Positions 11,971-22,547 of a DNA stretch of 64,000 bases are shown here, piece by piece. Position numbers and translations under genes: made by a program. The notes under the pieces are model-generated. The model saw only the letters and a list, made by a program, of their open reading frames with translations. It had not been told where the DNA came from and ran no database searches. This DNA is from Blasia pusilla (lineage: Eukaryota > Marchantiophyta > Marchantiopsida > Blasiales). Every line of letters starts with the position of its first letter. Positions within the stretch are counted from its first letter, which is position 1. The DNA is taken from NCBI GenBank assembly GCA_050084515.1, contig CM114274.1, positions 39,618,001-39,682,000 of the forward strand. Direction: 5' to 3'.

Positions 11971-13500
11971 CCCTCTCTGTCTGTTTGTTTGGCCTTCTTC
12001 AATGCTACCTCGCCATCTTCTAAATTACGATGGAAGTTCGCAGGCTGATGTTCTTGACGTACGGCCAATAATTCCGGATTGACTTGGAGTCGTCACAAGT
12101 ACGAAACAGAGTCCGTAAAGCTTCAGCCTTCCTATCCTTGTTTGATGATTCCATGCTCTACTAGTAAGAAATGGTTTCGGTTCCTCGCGAGCTAGCTCAC
12201 CATCCTTCCCCTCCAGCATACCGTGTCCGTCGCCAACGTGGAACTTCAGCTCCGCTTCTCAAATTCTTCACGCAGCAAATCCAGGCACGGCGAAAGCTTC
12301 GACGATTCCACTCCCGTCCCATCTCCTCCTCCCGTCACACGCCACCGTACGCAATCCACTCGCTGCAACAACAATCATCGTTAACCTCCCCGTCTCCCAA
12401 CTCACTCCGATTCTCAGCTCACTACCTACGGCAGTCGCCGCGCCCCAGAATTTCAACCAACAATCATAGGGTTCCTTCGATCGCCCGCATCACAACACGA
12501 CCACCTCCCTCTCCCCTTCCCATTCCCTCTCTTCGCCTTCATCAAGATTCATCCGCATCCCATCCGAATTCCCCACCGACCTCTTCGTCCTCCTCCTCGT
12601 CCTCCTCCTCCCGGATCATCGATGGATCCACCTCCCAAACACCAACCCTAATGGGCCTCCTCACCGCTCCCTCCTCTCCCGTAATTCCGATCCCCTCATT
12701 AATTCCTCAAAGCCCCTTCTCTCTTCCTCCTGTCCTCCGCTCGACAATCGGAAGCGCTCACAATCGCCGTCTCAGCGTGTGTGCGCCTCGTGGCTTCTCA
12801 AGGCTGGTCTGGATAGAGCGCGAGGAGAAGAAGCTGCGCCTGACGACCGGACAAAACGTCGGCGAGCGGTAAAGGACACACAAATGTGCTGCAGCTGCAG
12901 AGATACAACACACTCATACACACCACCGCCACCACCACCACCACAACCACAACGGAGGGGCAGCCGCAGCAGCTTCCTCCTTCCGCCCTTCCTTCCTTCC
13001 TTCCTTCGTCCCTGGCCCGGTCGCCCGTCGCCTGCCTCGAGGCTCGTGCCTCCGCTCGGGATGGATGGGGCCCTCGGGGAACAGCGGCCTGTCCTGTCCT
13101 GCGACCCCTGAAGAGAGAGAGCTGCGTCAGCTGGCAGACAAGATCCTGCCCTTGGCAGGGGCCGAAATGCCGGGACCTCCGCAAAAGAATGGCGGAGAGT
13201 TTCGAGCCTCGGCCTCGAGCCTCGGCTCTTCTTTTCCTCACACATAAGTAAAGCATGGAAATGTGCCCTCCACGTGGGAGCCTTCGATTCCTCCCCGCTC
13301 TGTCGACGGAGCGGCGGACCGCCGCGTGGAAGCGTCGCAGCTTATCTCCAAATGCCGCGGCCGCGTGCGACCGAAGAACAGTTGCCCTCGGCACCTTCGA
13401 AGTTCGAACGTCCGTTACAAGCGAACCGCAGTTGCCGCATCCCGTCTCAGGTCAGGTGACTCAGCTCAGGTCCTGTTCGTTCGTTCATTCATTCATGTCT
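11868..13500 (-). promoter_or_regulatory. GC-rich leader/promoter region of the SKIP35-like gene
   Basis: This GC-rich block directly upstream of the gene ends sharply where AT-rich DNA begins near 13.5 kb. It holds low-complexity tracts (TC repeats, CCACCACCA, TTCC repeats near 12983). Long frames on both strands here (for example 12171-12872 plus) are Ser/Pro/Arg-rich and typical of chance frames in GC-rich DNA. I read it as promoter plus 5' leader, possibly with a leader intron. No core promoter element is clear. Confidence 0.5.
11915..11968. repeat. (TC)n microsatellite
   Basis: About 27 dinucleotide units on the plus strand, (GA)n in the sense of the SKIP35-like transcript. It lies between two candidate in-frame start codons. 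Confidence 0.95.
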
Positions 13501-15129
13501 GTGGACGGTGCCGATTTCTTAGATCCAATCCTTTTTTTGTCCTTTCCCACCCTTTGTGCGTTTCCCCCATTTTACGCCTGCCGGGTGTTATGTTCTCTGA
13601 ATTTGTTTCTTTTTTTCTCTTTTTTTATTCCAGTTTTTCATTGTCCAAACATATATTCAACCACCTTGTTAGCTCCATGTTTTAGCATAGGTACGAACCG
13701 TTTTTTTTTCGACAAATTAAAGGACGAAGAGATTAGGAGAGGATTATAGGCTACAAGCCCCATAAACTAGTGTCGTCGGGGTGAGGCCAGGAAATTTGAG
13801 GTCCACCATTTCTGAAAAATATAAAAACAATATTTTACAAATTAATTTAAATCCAAAATAATATTAGCGACAAATTGGGATTTCTCCATGTTGAGATTGA
13901 AAGATCTAAAATTCTTGCCATAAAGAAAATACTTTAAATTTCAACATTTTTTAGGGTTGTATTATGTAGCCCATCCATATTAAAATTCTCTCCTTTCTCT
14001 ATTCTCCTCCCACATTCAAAATCAAAATTGTCTTAAACCTTCCAAACTTCCTTATTCACAATTTATCCTTTCCACCCTTATTAATAGCAAGTGTAAGTTC
14101 GTGCAATGCACGAGTTTAAATTTCTTCCCGTAACTAACTCTCCAATTTTCAAGTGTTATTTTCAATCTATTTCGAGCGATCCTATTGGTTTAGAATATGA
14201 ACAATCTTATTGGCCAAAAGTGTGAAGTGTCAAGAGGAGAGGAGTTTGCAAAATGAGGCACTCTCCAATAGTAATAAGAATTAGATTTTTTTAACCCATC
14301 CCTACGAAGCTTATGATATATGGGATAAAAAGAGAGTTGAATCTACGAGGGAGCTAACCTCAATAATAATATGTGTCTTGATATATATAGTATAGAAAAA
14401 GTGTTCTACATTCCTAAAGACTTAACACAAATAATATCCAGATGAAATATCATTAAATTATATTTTTAATATCATGCACATACAAATTGCTATTCAATTT
14501 ACATTATTGTTCACATCCACACATGATACATCATCAATATTCCCAATATATGTTTAGATTCATATATAAAAAAATGCATTCACAAATATATACCAAGATC
14601 ACACAATTAAATCTAAGTAGAAATAACACACATATCCAATACCAATCTCCAATCTATATTTCATCATCAAGCCATATCCACCCTCCCCCATGAGGGAATC
14701 CAAACTCTAACCTCATAATTCCAACCAAAACCTAAAAGAAAGAATAATTCTTAGGCTCAACATGAGAAATATGGGTTTTGAAATTCACTTGCTCACCTCT
14801 TCTATTTTTGGGAAGATCCGTTCTTTCACATATATCCAAAATTAATTACGTGTGCATAAAGATTAATTGGACTCAATCAAGAAATCCGAAATAGGAAAGC
14901 GAATTTTTTTTGAAAATGTTGATCCCAATGTAATGGAGTTGTAAATAACCTCATCCAACAAATCATGACAAAATTATGCCAACAAATTGGTTAACTTCCT
15001 ATATTGCCAACACCATACAACTCTACAGCTATGATCTTATAGTTTTCATGCACACACTCATCACTACACAATCCACATCTTTGTTTACGTCCACACAACA
15101 ATCACCACCAATCTCTCCAACATATTGAT
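13501..15129. other. AT-rich intergenic DNA with a Helitron relic
   Basis: No gene seen. The composition changes abruptly to AT-rich at about 13.5 kb. Apart from the Helitron at 14087-14285 I see only degenerate repetitive sequence; the right end approaches the Ty3 relic. Confidence 0.5.
14087..14285 (-). mobile_element. Degenerate short Helitron
   Basis: On the minus strand the 5' end reads TCTAATTCTTATTACTATTG, close to the consensus TCTATATTATTATTGGAGAG seen elsewhere in the window, and is followed by GAGTGCC. The 3' end carries the hairpin CTCGTGC-ATT-GCACGAA about 11 nt from the terminus. The insertion lies between A (14086) and T (14286), as Helitrons do. The 3' terminal CTRR is mutated. 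The interior is clearly related to 59356-59552 (shared CCTATTG and TCAAGAGGA blocks). About 199 bp, non-coding. Confidence 0.65.
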
Positions 15130-16130
15130 AAATCCATACACTTTTATACATATAAAAATACACTCTCACATGTATACCAAGACCACACAACCAACTGGTT
15201 ACATACCTCAATATATCCCTATATTGCGCAATAGCCAACTTCTCAAATGTCGTGGGCACAACTCTACAGAAAACCTCTGCCCTTTGAGAACATACTTGTA
15301 TATTGTGATGACTAAGCACATGATCCAAAAATACGTAAGTTGATCCTTCATTCTCCTTGTCCTATAATGCAGCCAAATCAATCCACTTGGAGAAATGCTC
15401 CATCATGATCAACATATATCTATGATAATGCCACATCAATGATAAGGGTCCTACAAATTTTAGACTCCACCAACAACATACTCCAATGATTAAAAAAATT
15501 TGATGCAAATGTGGGATAGGAGCATTGAAATATGATTGCGCTTAATCATATACCTTGCATTTAGCCACAAATGCTTCAACATTGGTTTGTATACCACATC
15601 ACTTATACCAAATCTAAAGAGAGATATCAACAAGATTTACTCCAAAATGCGCAAACTCCTCGGAGGTATGTTATACAACAGGTACTCATTTGGAAGGATG
15701 AGGCACTATCCACATCCTCTATTGAAGTCAATGAATCCTACTAACTTATCACAATTAACAAATATAAGGAGGAAAATGCATGCCATCTCGAAACCATCTC
15801 CTCATCACTCTCTTTACGCTATTAAACTCTCATCTCATCTCTCTAGCTCGAACATGGGTTGCAACTTAGCATCATGGTTGAACCAACGTAGCCTATGAAC
15901 CATCTAAAAATCATACTTAGATAGTAATAGCTCCCATATGGCAAGCTTTATTGTAAGCTTATTAGACTCCATCAACCACCTCAATAGTTGGTGATCCATG
16001 ATGAAAGGATTATTCAATAAATAACACCTTAAATGGGCCATGTCCCTTGCTAAAGCCAAACACTCTCCCTCTTTTAAATTGTATTTCTTCCTTTGTAATG
16101 TTTTTTGATTGGTTCATAAAAGCCTTAACG
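15130..16130 (-). pseudogene. Decayed Ty3-type retrotransposon (RNase H to integrase)
   Basis: Reading the minus strand from about 16110, one frame gives an RNase H segment containing EGECLALARDMAHLRCYL and later DHQLLRWLMESNKLTIKLA, the conserved RNase H end of Ty3 polyproteins, including the usual TDH-x-x-L block in altered form. Further along (about 15600-15200) the sequence aligns with the integrase and post-integrase part of the better preserved copy at 20.4-21.6 kb. It is riddled with stops and shifts. C-to-T and G-to-A differences from the other copy are conspicuous, consistent with a long-silenced element. No LTR was identified. Confidence 0.75.
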
Positions 16131-16141
16131 CCTTTCGCCCT

Positions 16142-16256
<115 letters not shown>

Positions 16257-16591
16257 GGGTCACTACATGGAGGGCTCTACATCACCTGCGACGTTTTAGG
16301 ATCTAGACCCCCTAACTTATAAGTGAAAAATTTATTTTTTCTCACCCTTATGTATTTTAAAGGAATCAATTTTCATTTTTGGTACCCCTAAAATTCTTTA
16401 AGTAAAGCAATCACTTGAAATAAATAAGACCTTCAAAGAAAATAAAAGTGCCAAGTTAAGTTAACATCCAACATGTTGTCCTTACATTATGACAGAGGGG
16501 AATTGAACCCTTAATTGAGCAAGAGGCTCAATCAGCCAATCTGTCATTCCCCTAGCCTACTCCCTCCCATTATCCTACTCACAATTCAAGA

Positions 16592-17563
16592 GTGTCAAGT
16601 ACATTGATGAAAATCTGTCTCGAGGGCACAGAGGCCCAAAAGAGGGCGGCACACCATCCTCCGGGTGTCTCTAATCCAGTGATCTCCCACTGGCTCCGTG
16701 AATGGTCATTTTGGGATGCGTTACGGCTTCTCGGGAAGTCCATGCTCGTTGGTCTCCAAGCGGAGCTGAAAAGAATAGATCCAGTTTCGGAGGAAGCAAA
16801 CCTGGAGAGTGCTGAAGATTTTGAACTTTGGCTTGATGACATGCGGGACAAGCCCATTAAAAACCCTGGTTTCACGACGATGTTCAAGGATCGCATCCTC
16901 CCTCAGGGAGACCTTGACGAACAAATAGAGGCGAAAAAAAGGGATTTCGCAAAGAAGAAGCGAGATCTTTAGGAGCAGGCGGCCCATGCATCTCGACTAA
17001 GAGCTGCCCAACGCATGGTGTTCAGGTACCTCGTCCATTGTAAGAATGCAGGTACATCGCAAAAAATACCGACAGCTTGCAAATTGTGGGCTTCTCCGCC
17101 TGATGGAGAGCCATTTTCCATGTACGACATGGAGATGGCTCAAAGCATGTCCGATTGGGAGGTGGAGAATTGCCCGATTTGGCTGGACTTCAACGACCCT
17201 GAGGACATAACGGAGAAAGATCTACGCGTGCTCTATGATGCAGTGGCCGCAGGTAGGGACGACATCCCAAATTTTGTGCTGTCTGAAGACTTCTTCGAAG
17301 GATATGCGGAGGAGCAAGCCCTCGAGACAGCGGAGTTGGTGTCCAAGGTCGTCACCGCCAAGGACAAATCTACAACGGGTCTCATAGCCAAGGCGAGGGG
17401 ATCGAAGAATTCCGAGGCCGAGTCTTCCCAAAGAGAGGCCGAAGATTCAAGGCGAGAGCCGCAATCATCCGAGCGAGCGGGGAGAGAGGGTCGGACCAGG
17501 TCCTCCGCAAAGAGAACTCCACCAGAGTTTGAGGTCGTAGAGACCCCAACAAGCCGACCGTAG
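16592..17563 (+). pseudogene. Transposon ORF fragment, acidic coiled/charged region
   Basis: One frame stays open from 16592 to 17563 apart from a single TAG at 16970-16972; the two halves (126 and 182 residues) are in the same frame. The product is highly charged, with a Lys-rich helix just before the stop and a Ser/Arg/Glu-rich tail (about residues 245-320). I do not recognise the fold. It is followed by the methyltransferase-like block in what looks like the same decayed gene, so it may be the N-terminal or linker part of that protein. The TAG is what C-to-T change of CAG would give. Confidence 0.55.
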
Positions 17564-17620
17564 ACTTGGGAGAAGCGGAAGCGAGAGGCACGAGGGTTGT
17601 CCTAAGGAGCAGACGAAGAT

Positions 17621-18864
17621 GTGGAATACACTCCATCATCCTTGGGAAGACATCGAGAAACAACGACCCGAACAAGCGTCCTCCTTCACTGCACGAATCT
17701 TCACGATGAGCTGAGAAGTTTTAGTTCCCAAGCCTCGACACCCGCCATCAAAAAATTGATAATGCTGGGACGAAAGCTTCAACAAAACGGCCACGCTCCT
17801 TGGATGGTCCATGGGGAGGTCGAAGAGGTAGCGGTGGATCTCCTCGTTGCTGATTTTCCCTCGGGGTTGCGCTTGTGGGACGAGAATCGGTCCGACGGTG
17901 TCCCTGACTCGAATGTCCCTCTTTCTTATGACTAGATCGCGCTCCTGTTTTCCTTTGCAAACGCTTTTCTCAGTGAGAAGGGCTATTTCTTAGTTTTGAC
18001 TGAAGGGAGCGAGGACAAGCTCTTCAACTTGCAGTGCATCAAGAGGTTGCTGAAGTGGAGGACGGCGGCAATCATGGGTCATCAAGAACGAGTACCCACT
18101 CCGATCCGCGACGAGTCCAATTCGAGTAAGGGCTCCTAATTTGTATCCAAATTGTATTTCTCCGACGGCAATGCTACACTCTGCATCATCCCATATCTTC
18201 CTCACAAAAGGCATAACAAAAGGAAGGGGGCCTTCGATCTACGAGATCTATGTCAAGGCGGCTGTGAGATATGGTGAGGAAAAACTGTATGTGGAAGCCT
18301 TCAACGGGTGCGTAGCTAGAACTCCCCTCGAGCAAGATGTATACACATTGGTGGGGATATTTGTGGGCGGTTTCAAGACGTCCCATACAGATGGTGGTAG
18401 AGCAATCCGAGCGAGACTCATGGAGACCAGATAAGTATCTTGACTTCAGGCAGATGAAGAGGCAGCATCGAGGAACGAATCCGGTGATTGATTTGGATGA
18501 GGAAATTACGCCGCCCAGGTATTTGGGGACCGCGGACCCGTCCCAAATCCGTGATGGAGTTACTTCTCCAAAATCAGTGAATGTTTTATTTCAAAAGCCC
18601 TCCGTTCTTTGGAAGTTCGCAACATCCCATCCTTTGGGTGGTTCAACAATATGGGATTCGGTAATGGAGGTGGATTGCAACCTAAAACGGTGGCATATAT
18701 CTCGGAGCAACCAGGCGTGGACCCCTGCAGGCGAGGATCTCGATGGCATTAGGAGAGCATGCGGCACTTTCCTAAATAAGAATGTACAAGGATGGGCGAC
18801 CCTTTGCCTAGGTTTTGGGGACTCAAAACCTTTGAGCGTTCCACGAGGACCGGGGATCAATTGA
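17621..18864 (+). pseudogene. DNA N4/N6 methyltransferase-like domain, decayed
   Basis: In the frame from 17621, residues 71-87 read AVDLLVADFPSGLRLWD, resembling motif IV of N4/N6 DNA methyltransferases (hydrophobics, then DPPYG, then WD), here with DFPSG. After one in-frame TAG (17933-17935) the frame continues with LLFSFANAFLSEKGYFLVLT, matching the helix-strand 'lkpgGyllvf' that follows motif IV. Downstream pieces in shifted frames (GRGPSIYEIYVKAAVRYGEE near 18230; SHPLGGSTIWDSVMEVD near 18630) could be the target-recognition region and a motif-I-like FxGG loop placed C-terminally, as in beta-class enzymes. Several shifts and stops show it is dead. The altered DPPY-type tetrapeptide makes activity doubtful even before decay. 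Family call is moderate; it could be another Rossmann-fold protein. Confidence 0.45.
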
Positions 18865-19535
18865 AGTACTTCTTCTGCCTAAATGAATCTTGCGCTTTCC
18901 GGAAGTCTTATCCGGCTGCTATTGGAGCTGCGGGGAGTACCCCCACGATTTGGCCCATCGCCGCAGGTACAAACTGCACTCAAGACGAAGTGGACAATCT
19001 TACAAGTGCCGGTTATAGACTTGTAGACGGGGGAAGTTCGGAGCATGTTCTCATTACACTGACCTTCGCATTTCGTATTCAACCCAAGATTGATGTCAAC
19101 ATGTACCCGGAGAAGGTGGATGATCTCAATCCACTATTTTTGTTTGAGTCTAGAAATGGGGTGAAGAGAAACAGAATATGTAGGCCAACGGTGGAGAGAG
19201 CAAAGCGAATTGCATCAGCTCGGGAGGCAAAAATGGAGATCATCGCCACAAAAGATGTCCACAGTGGCAATGGAATAGGAAGGATGTATTGGGTCAGGAA
19301 CAACACTGTAAATTCAAGTGTCACAGGGGTGTATGTGGTGCACATCTGTTGCTTTCCCACATGTTCATGTGATGACTTTGTCCAAAGAGAGACAAGTGGC
19401 AAAAGGTATTTCCCTTGTAAGCACATGTACTATGTGTTGCTGGTAGTTTTAAGAGAGTCGGAGGTAGGAGTAGGAATCCACGAACCAATTTTGTCCCTCA
19501 AAGAAGTGCGAAGTATTTTAAACAAACCACTTTGA
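18792..19535 (+). CDS. SWIM zinc-finger transposon ORF (MULE-type)
   Basis: Open frame of 247 residues. Residues about 198-218 carry the SWIM signature CxC-x15-CxH (CSC...PCKH), the DNA/protein-binding zinc finger found C-terminal to the catalytic domain in Mutator-like transposases and FAR1-type relatives. A CLNESCAFRK segment lies near residue 30. The frame starts inside the end of the methyltransferase-like block, so the true start is uncertain and the catalytic part is absent; it is a fragment of a transposon gene. It is followed directly by the repeated 3' flank at 19545-20410. A MULE-like catalytic fragment lies on the opposite strand at 22.5-24.5 kb. Confidence 0.7.
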   Translation: MGDPLPRFWGLKTFERSTRTGDQLKYFFCLNESCAFRKSYPAAIGAAGSTPTIWPIAAGTNCTQDEVDNLTSAGYRLVDGGSSEHVLITLTFAFRIQPKIDVNMYPEKVDDLNPLFLFESRNGVKRNRICRPTVERAKRIASAREAKMEIIATKDVHSGNGIGRMYWVRNNTVNSSVTGVYVVHICCFPTCSCDDFVQRETSGKRYFPCKHMYYVLLVVLRESEVGVGIHEPILSLKEVRSILNKPL

Positions 19536-19544
19536 GGATGCAAA

Positions 19545-20410
19545 ATGAGGTTTTAGATTGTACTTTCATTTTTCAAGAACCTTCACTTTGAGCTTGAACT
19601 CTATTCAACCTAGGGCAAATGATAGATTTTTTCGAGACCTTGGATGGAAAAAGTGATTTGTTCCATACTTATGATCCCACTGATTTTTCAGTTTTGTAAA
19701 TGTTGTGCAATTTGCAACCGGTCGGACTCAGATGGGTTGCCAAAATATGGAAGAGGAAAAAAAAATTTGTGGGACTGCTTAATAACTGAGCAAAAAAGTG
19801 CAAAAAAATTCACACAAAAAGTTTCCTCTCTTCAACCCAACAAAATTTTTTTGGAAAAAAATTGCCTTTTCAACTTGTCAAAACTTTCCTCTCTCCAACC
19901 TATCAGAAACTCTCTTCAACCTGTCGGAAACTCTCTTCAAACCAAAAGAGCCCTAGGGGTTGCCAATATCTTCCTCTCTCCTCTCTTCCTCTCTTCCTCT
20001 CCTCTTACCGCTCCTCCAACATGAGGTCTTAGATTGTACTTTCATTTCCCACAACCTTCACTTTGAGCTTGAACTCTATTCAATCAAGGGAAAATGATAG
20101 ATTTTTTCCTAACCTTGGGTGGAAAAAGTGATTTGTTCCACATTTATGATTCCAATGATTTTTCAATCTTTTAAATTTTGTGCAAGTTGCAACCCGTCGG
20201 ATTCAGACGGGTTGCCAAAATATGGAAGAGGAAAACTAAATTTTTGGAAGTGCCTAAGCACTGAGAAAAAAAGTGCAAAAAAATTCACACAAAAAGTTTC
20301 CTCTCTTCAACCCAACGGAAACTCTCTTTGGGTTGAAGGTAGTTTCCTGTCTCCTGTCTCCTGTCTCCTCTCTTCTCTCTTCCTCTCTTCCTCTCCTCTT
20401 ACCGCGCCTC
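19545..20410 (+). repeat. Two direct copies of the transposon 3' flank
   Basis: The block that begins after the SWIM stop (19545 to about 20017) is repeated at 20021-20410. Both contain the same succession: TTTAGATTGTACTTTCA or its variant, a GCAACC...GGGTTGCC palindrome (near 19719 and 20189), an A-rich stretch, and a TTCCTCTCTTC-rich end. A third, inverted copy lies at 21591-21880. This is terminal or subterminal sequence of one element family. Confidence 0.85.
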
Positions 20411-21590
20411 GTATCTCCTCTATGTACATCTAGGACACATCCATCGACCCTAAGGAACCCTATTGAGAGGTGGCGTGAGACATGCCATATGCCAACCTCT
20501 CAAACATCCATCATAGACTAGCATCGTGGCCGCACTACGAGCAGAATCACACAACATACAACGCAAGCTTATAGGAGCTACTGCTGAGCTTGGATCTACT
20601 GTACCATCAATGTTAGGAAGGTTACATGGCACACAATTATGCACATGGTCTTTCCATACCATACCATCGCGTCCCTCCAACAAGAGAACACCGGATGGCA
20701 AAACGTCACTCACTCTTAGGATAGTGCACCCTGAAGTCACATCCAACGTTTTTGATGTCGTCTGCTGCAAGTAGATATAATCCCCGTGATGAAACCTCCG
20801 GATAGTTGGTCGATAACCACCACCCCAAATAGTCGCATACCTCAACGTATCTCGATGTCGCGCAATCGCTAAGTTCTCGAACGCCATGGGCATCACTCTT
20901 CAAAACAACTCAGCCCTCTAAGAACATGCTCGCATCCATACATCTGGGTCATCAAGGTTCAACATCTCAACAAATGGACGTAGGTAAATTTGGCTCTCGG
21001 CTATAAAGTAGCAAGTACGGTGAAAAAGATGCTAAGGATCCTTGCCTGCTGAATCTGTATCCCATCGCCAACCACGGCAACTGGAGGTCCCAATCTCCTA
21101 GGTGACCTCTTCGCAAGCCATACTTGCATAAACCCCTCTTCACCGTCTGCACAACTCTCTCTGCTAATCCATCCACCTCGGGATGATCCCGCGAAGTCGT
21201 GCGATGGTCGATTAGCGCCTGATCACACAAGGCTTGGAACTCACCGCGAAACTTGGTCTGTCAACATCTCAGTCGGTGCACCATAATGACTCACCATTCT
21301 GTCAACGAAGGCATAAACTACTCCCTCACTTGCTTTGTCAGGCAATGCAACCAACTTGATCCACTTCGAGAAGTACTCGACCATCACCAACACATAACGA
21401 CTCTCACGCTCCGTCAAAGGCAAAGGTCTTGCAAAATCCAAACTCCATCTATACCCTAAGCCCATGATCGGTAATGGATGCAATTGTGGAGTTGGAGCAT
21501 TCAAGGATGCTCGGACCCGATCACACACCATGCACCTGGCAACAAACTGCTGAACGTCAGTCTGCATCCCTCGCCACGAGGTGCAGTAAG
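20411..21590 (-). pseudogene. Ty3 integrase fragment with C-terminal PHD finger
   Basis: Minus strand. From about 21560 the integrase core is readable: the zinc-finger end (VARCMVCDRVRAS), the first catalytic Asp in WSLDFARPLP, the second Asp in EMLTDQ and the Glu in HPEVDGLAERVVQTVK, so all three acidic residues survive. A frameshift follows LTDQ (near 21240). After the integrase, about 150 residues lead to CMLCDSARSAATMLVYDGC, RGWHMACLTPPLNRVP, a TAG, then GRWMCPRC: a PHD finger in which one Cys is Tyr. Integrase tails that read chromatin marks are known in chromoviruses (chromodomains); here the module is of PHD type. Both ends are cut off abruptly inside MULE-family flanking repeats, so only a piece was captured. 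Confidence 0.8.
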
Positions 21591-22009
21591 AGGAGAGGAA
21601 GAGAGGAAGAGAGGAAACTACCTTCAACCGAAAGAGATCCTTTTTCTTGAAGAGAGTTTCCGTTGGGTTGAAGAGAGGAAACTTTTTGTGTGATTTTTTT
21701 GCACTTTTTTGCTCAGTTATTAAGCAGTCCCAAAAAAAAATTTCCTCTTCCATATTTTGGCAACCCCTATGAGTCCGAAGAGTTGCAAATTGCACAAAAT
21801 TTAGAAAATTGAAAAATCAGTGGAATCATAAGTGTGGAACCAATCACTTTTTCCATCCAAGGTCTGGAAAAAATATACACAGTCGCCCTAACATTGAGCT
21901 TGTAGATCGAAGGCCCTCTTCCTTTTGTTATGCCTTTTGTGAGGAAGATATGGGATGCTGCAGACTGTAGCATTGCTCTTGCCTGGTCTTGTTGGCATGC
22001 TTGTGACAA
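21591..22009 (-). repeat. Inverted, internally deleted copy of the MULE-family element end
   Basis: On the minus strand this reads first a piece also present at about 18165-18250 (LTKGITKGRGPSIY in the methyltransferase-like block) and then jumps directly to the 3' flank also found at 19640-19850, ending in the same TTCCTCTCTTC tract. The SWIM ORF is missing. It shows that the methyltransferase-like block and the flank belong to one element, and that a deletion derivative was inserted or formed here in inverted orientation. Confidence 0.75.
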
Positions 22010-22138
22010 CCTCTAGGAGGAATGAACACTTTTGCTCCACTTGTGTTGTGGCAGAGGGCATTTTCATGAATGTTCAATCCCTGCAACGACAACAATGTTA
22101 GAAGGGATCAAAAATAGCTCAGAAGTCAAACTCTGCGA

Positions 22139-22440
22139 TCCGTCAGGTCCCGACGTGTTGTAACACCGAGCAAACACCTACTGCGACCTGTCCAATTCCG
22201 ACGGGTTGCAAGAACCTTTGGCCACTCCGAGCTGGAAGATCCAAGTGCAAGTCATCCGAAACACATCCGGGTCGAACTATTTGCATGCCTTGTATGCATG
22301 CGACTTGCATACTTTTATACGGATTGCACCAAAATTCAGGATGCAATCCGTCGGTTTTCGACTAGTTGCACACTCAGGCAACCCGTCCGTTTTAGACAGG
22401 TTGCACACTCATGCAACCCGTCGCATCCGAAAAATTGCTT
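22139..22440. repeat. Dispersed GCAACCCGTC palindromes (about 5)
   Basis: Degenerate palindromic units start near 22139, 22183, 22344, 22378 and 22414, each with arms like GCAACCCGTC and GACGGGTTGC around a short centre. They lie just beyond the 3' end of the MULE-like gene on the minus strand. Confidence 0.75.
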
Positions 22441-22547
22441 GGTTTCTTTGGTTTGAAATCCCTATAGTTCCCACGCTTCTCAACTTGAGCTGCAACTTTA
22501 CAAAAAATTCTCAACGTGAGCTTGAGAAGACAAAATAGTGAACTCAC

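Noticed and set aside
12171-12872. 233-residue plus-strand ORF
   Set aside because: Ser/Pro/Arg-rich low-complexity product in the GC-rich leader of the SKIP35-like gene; no domain, and the opposite strand is also open.
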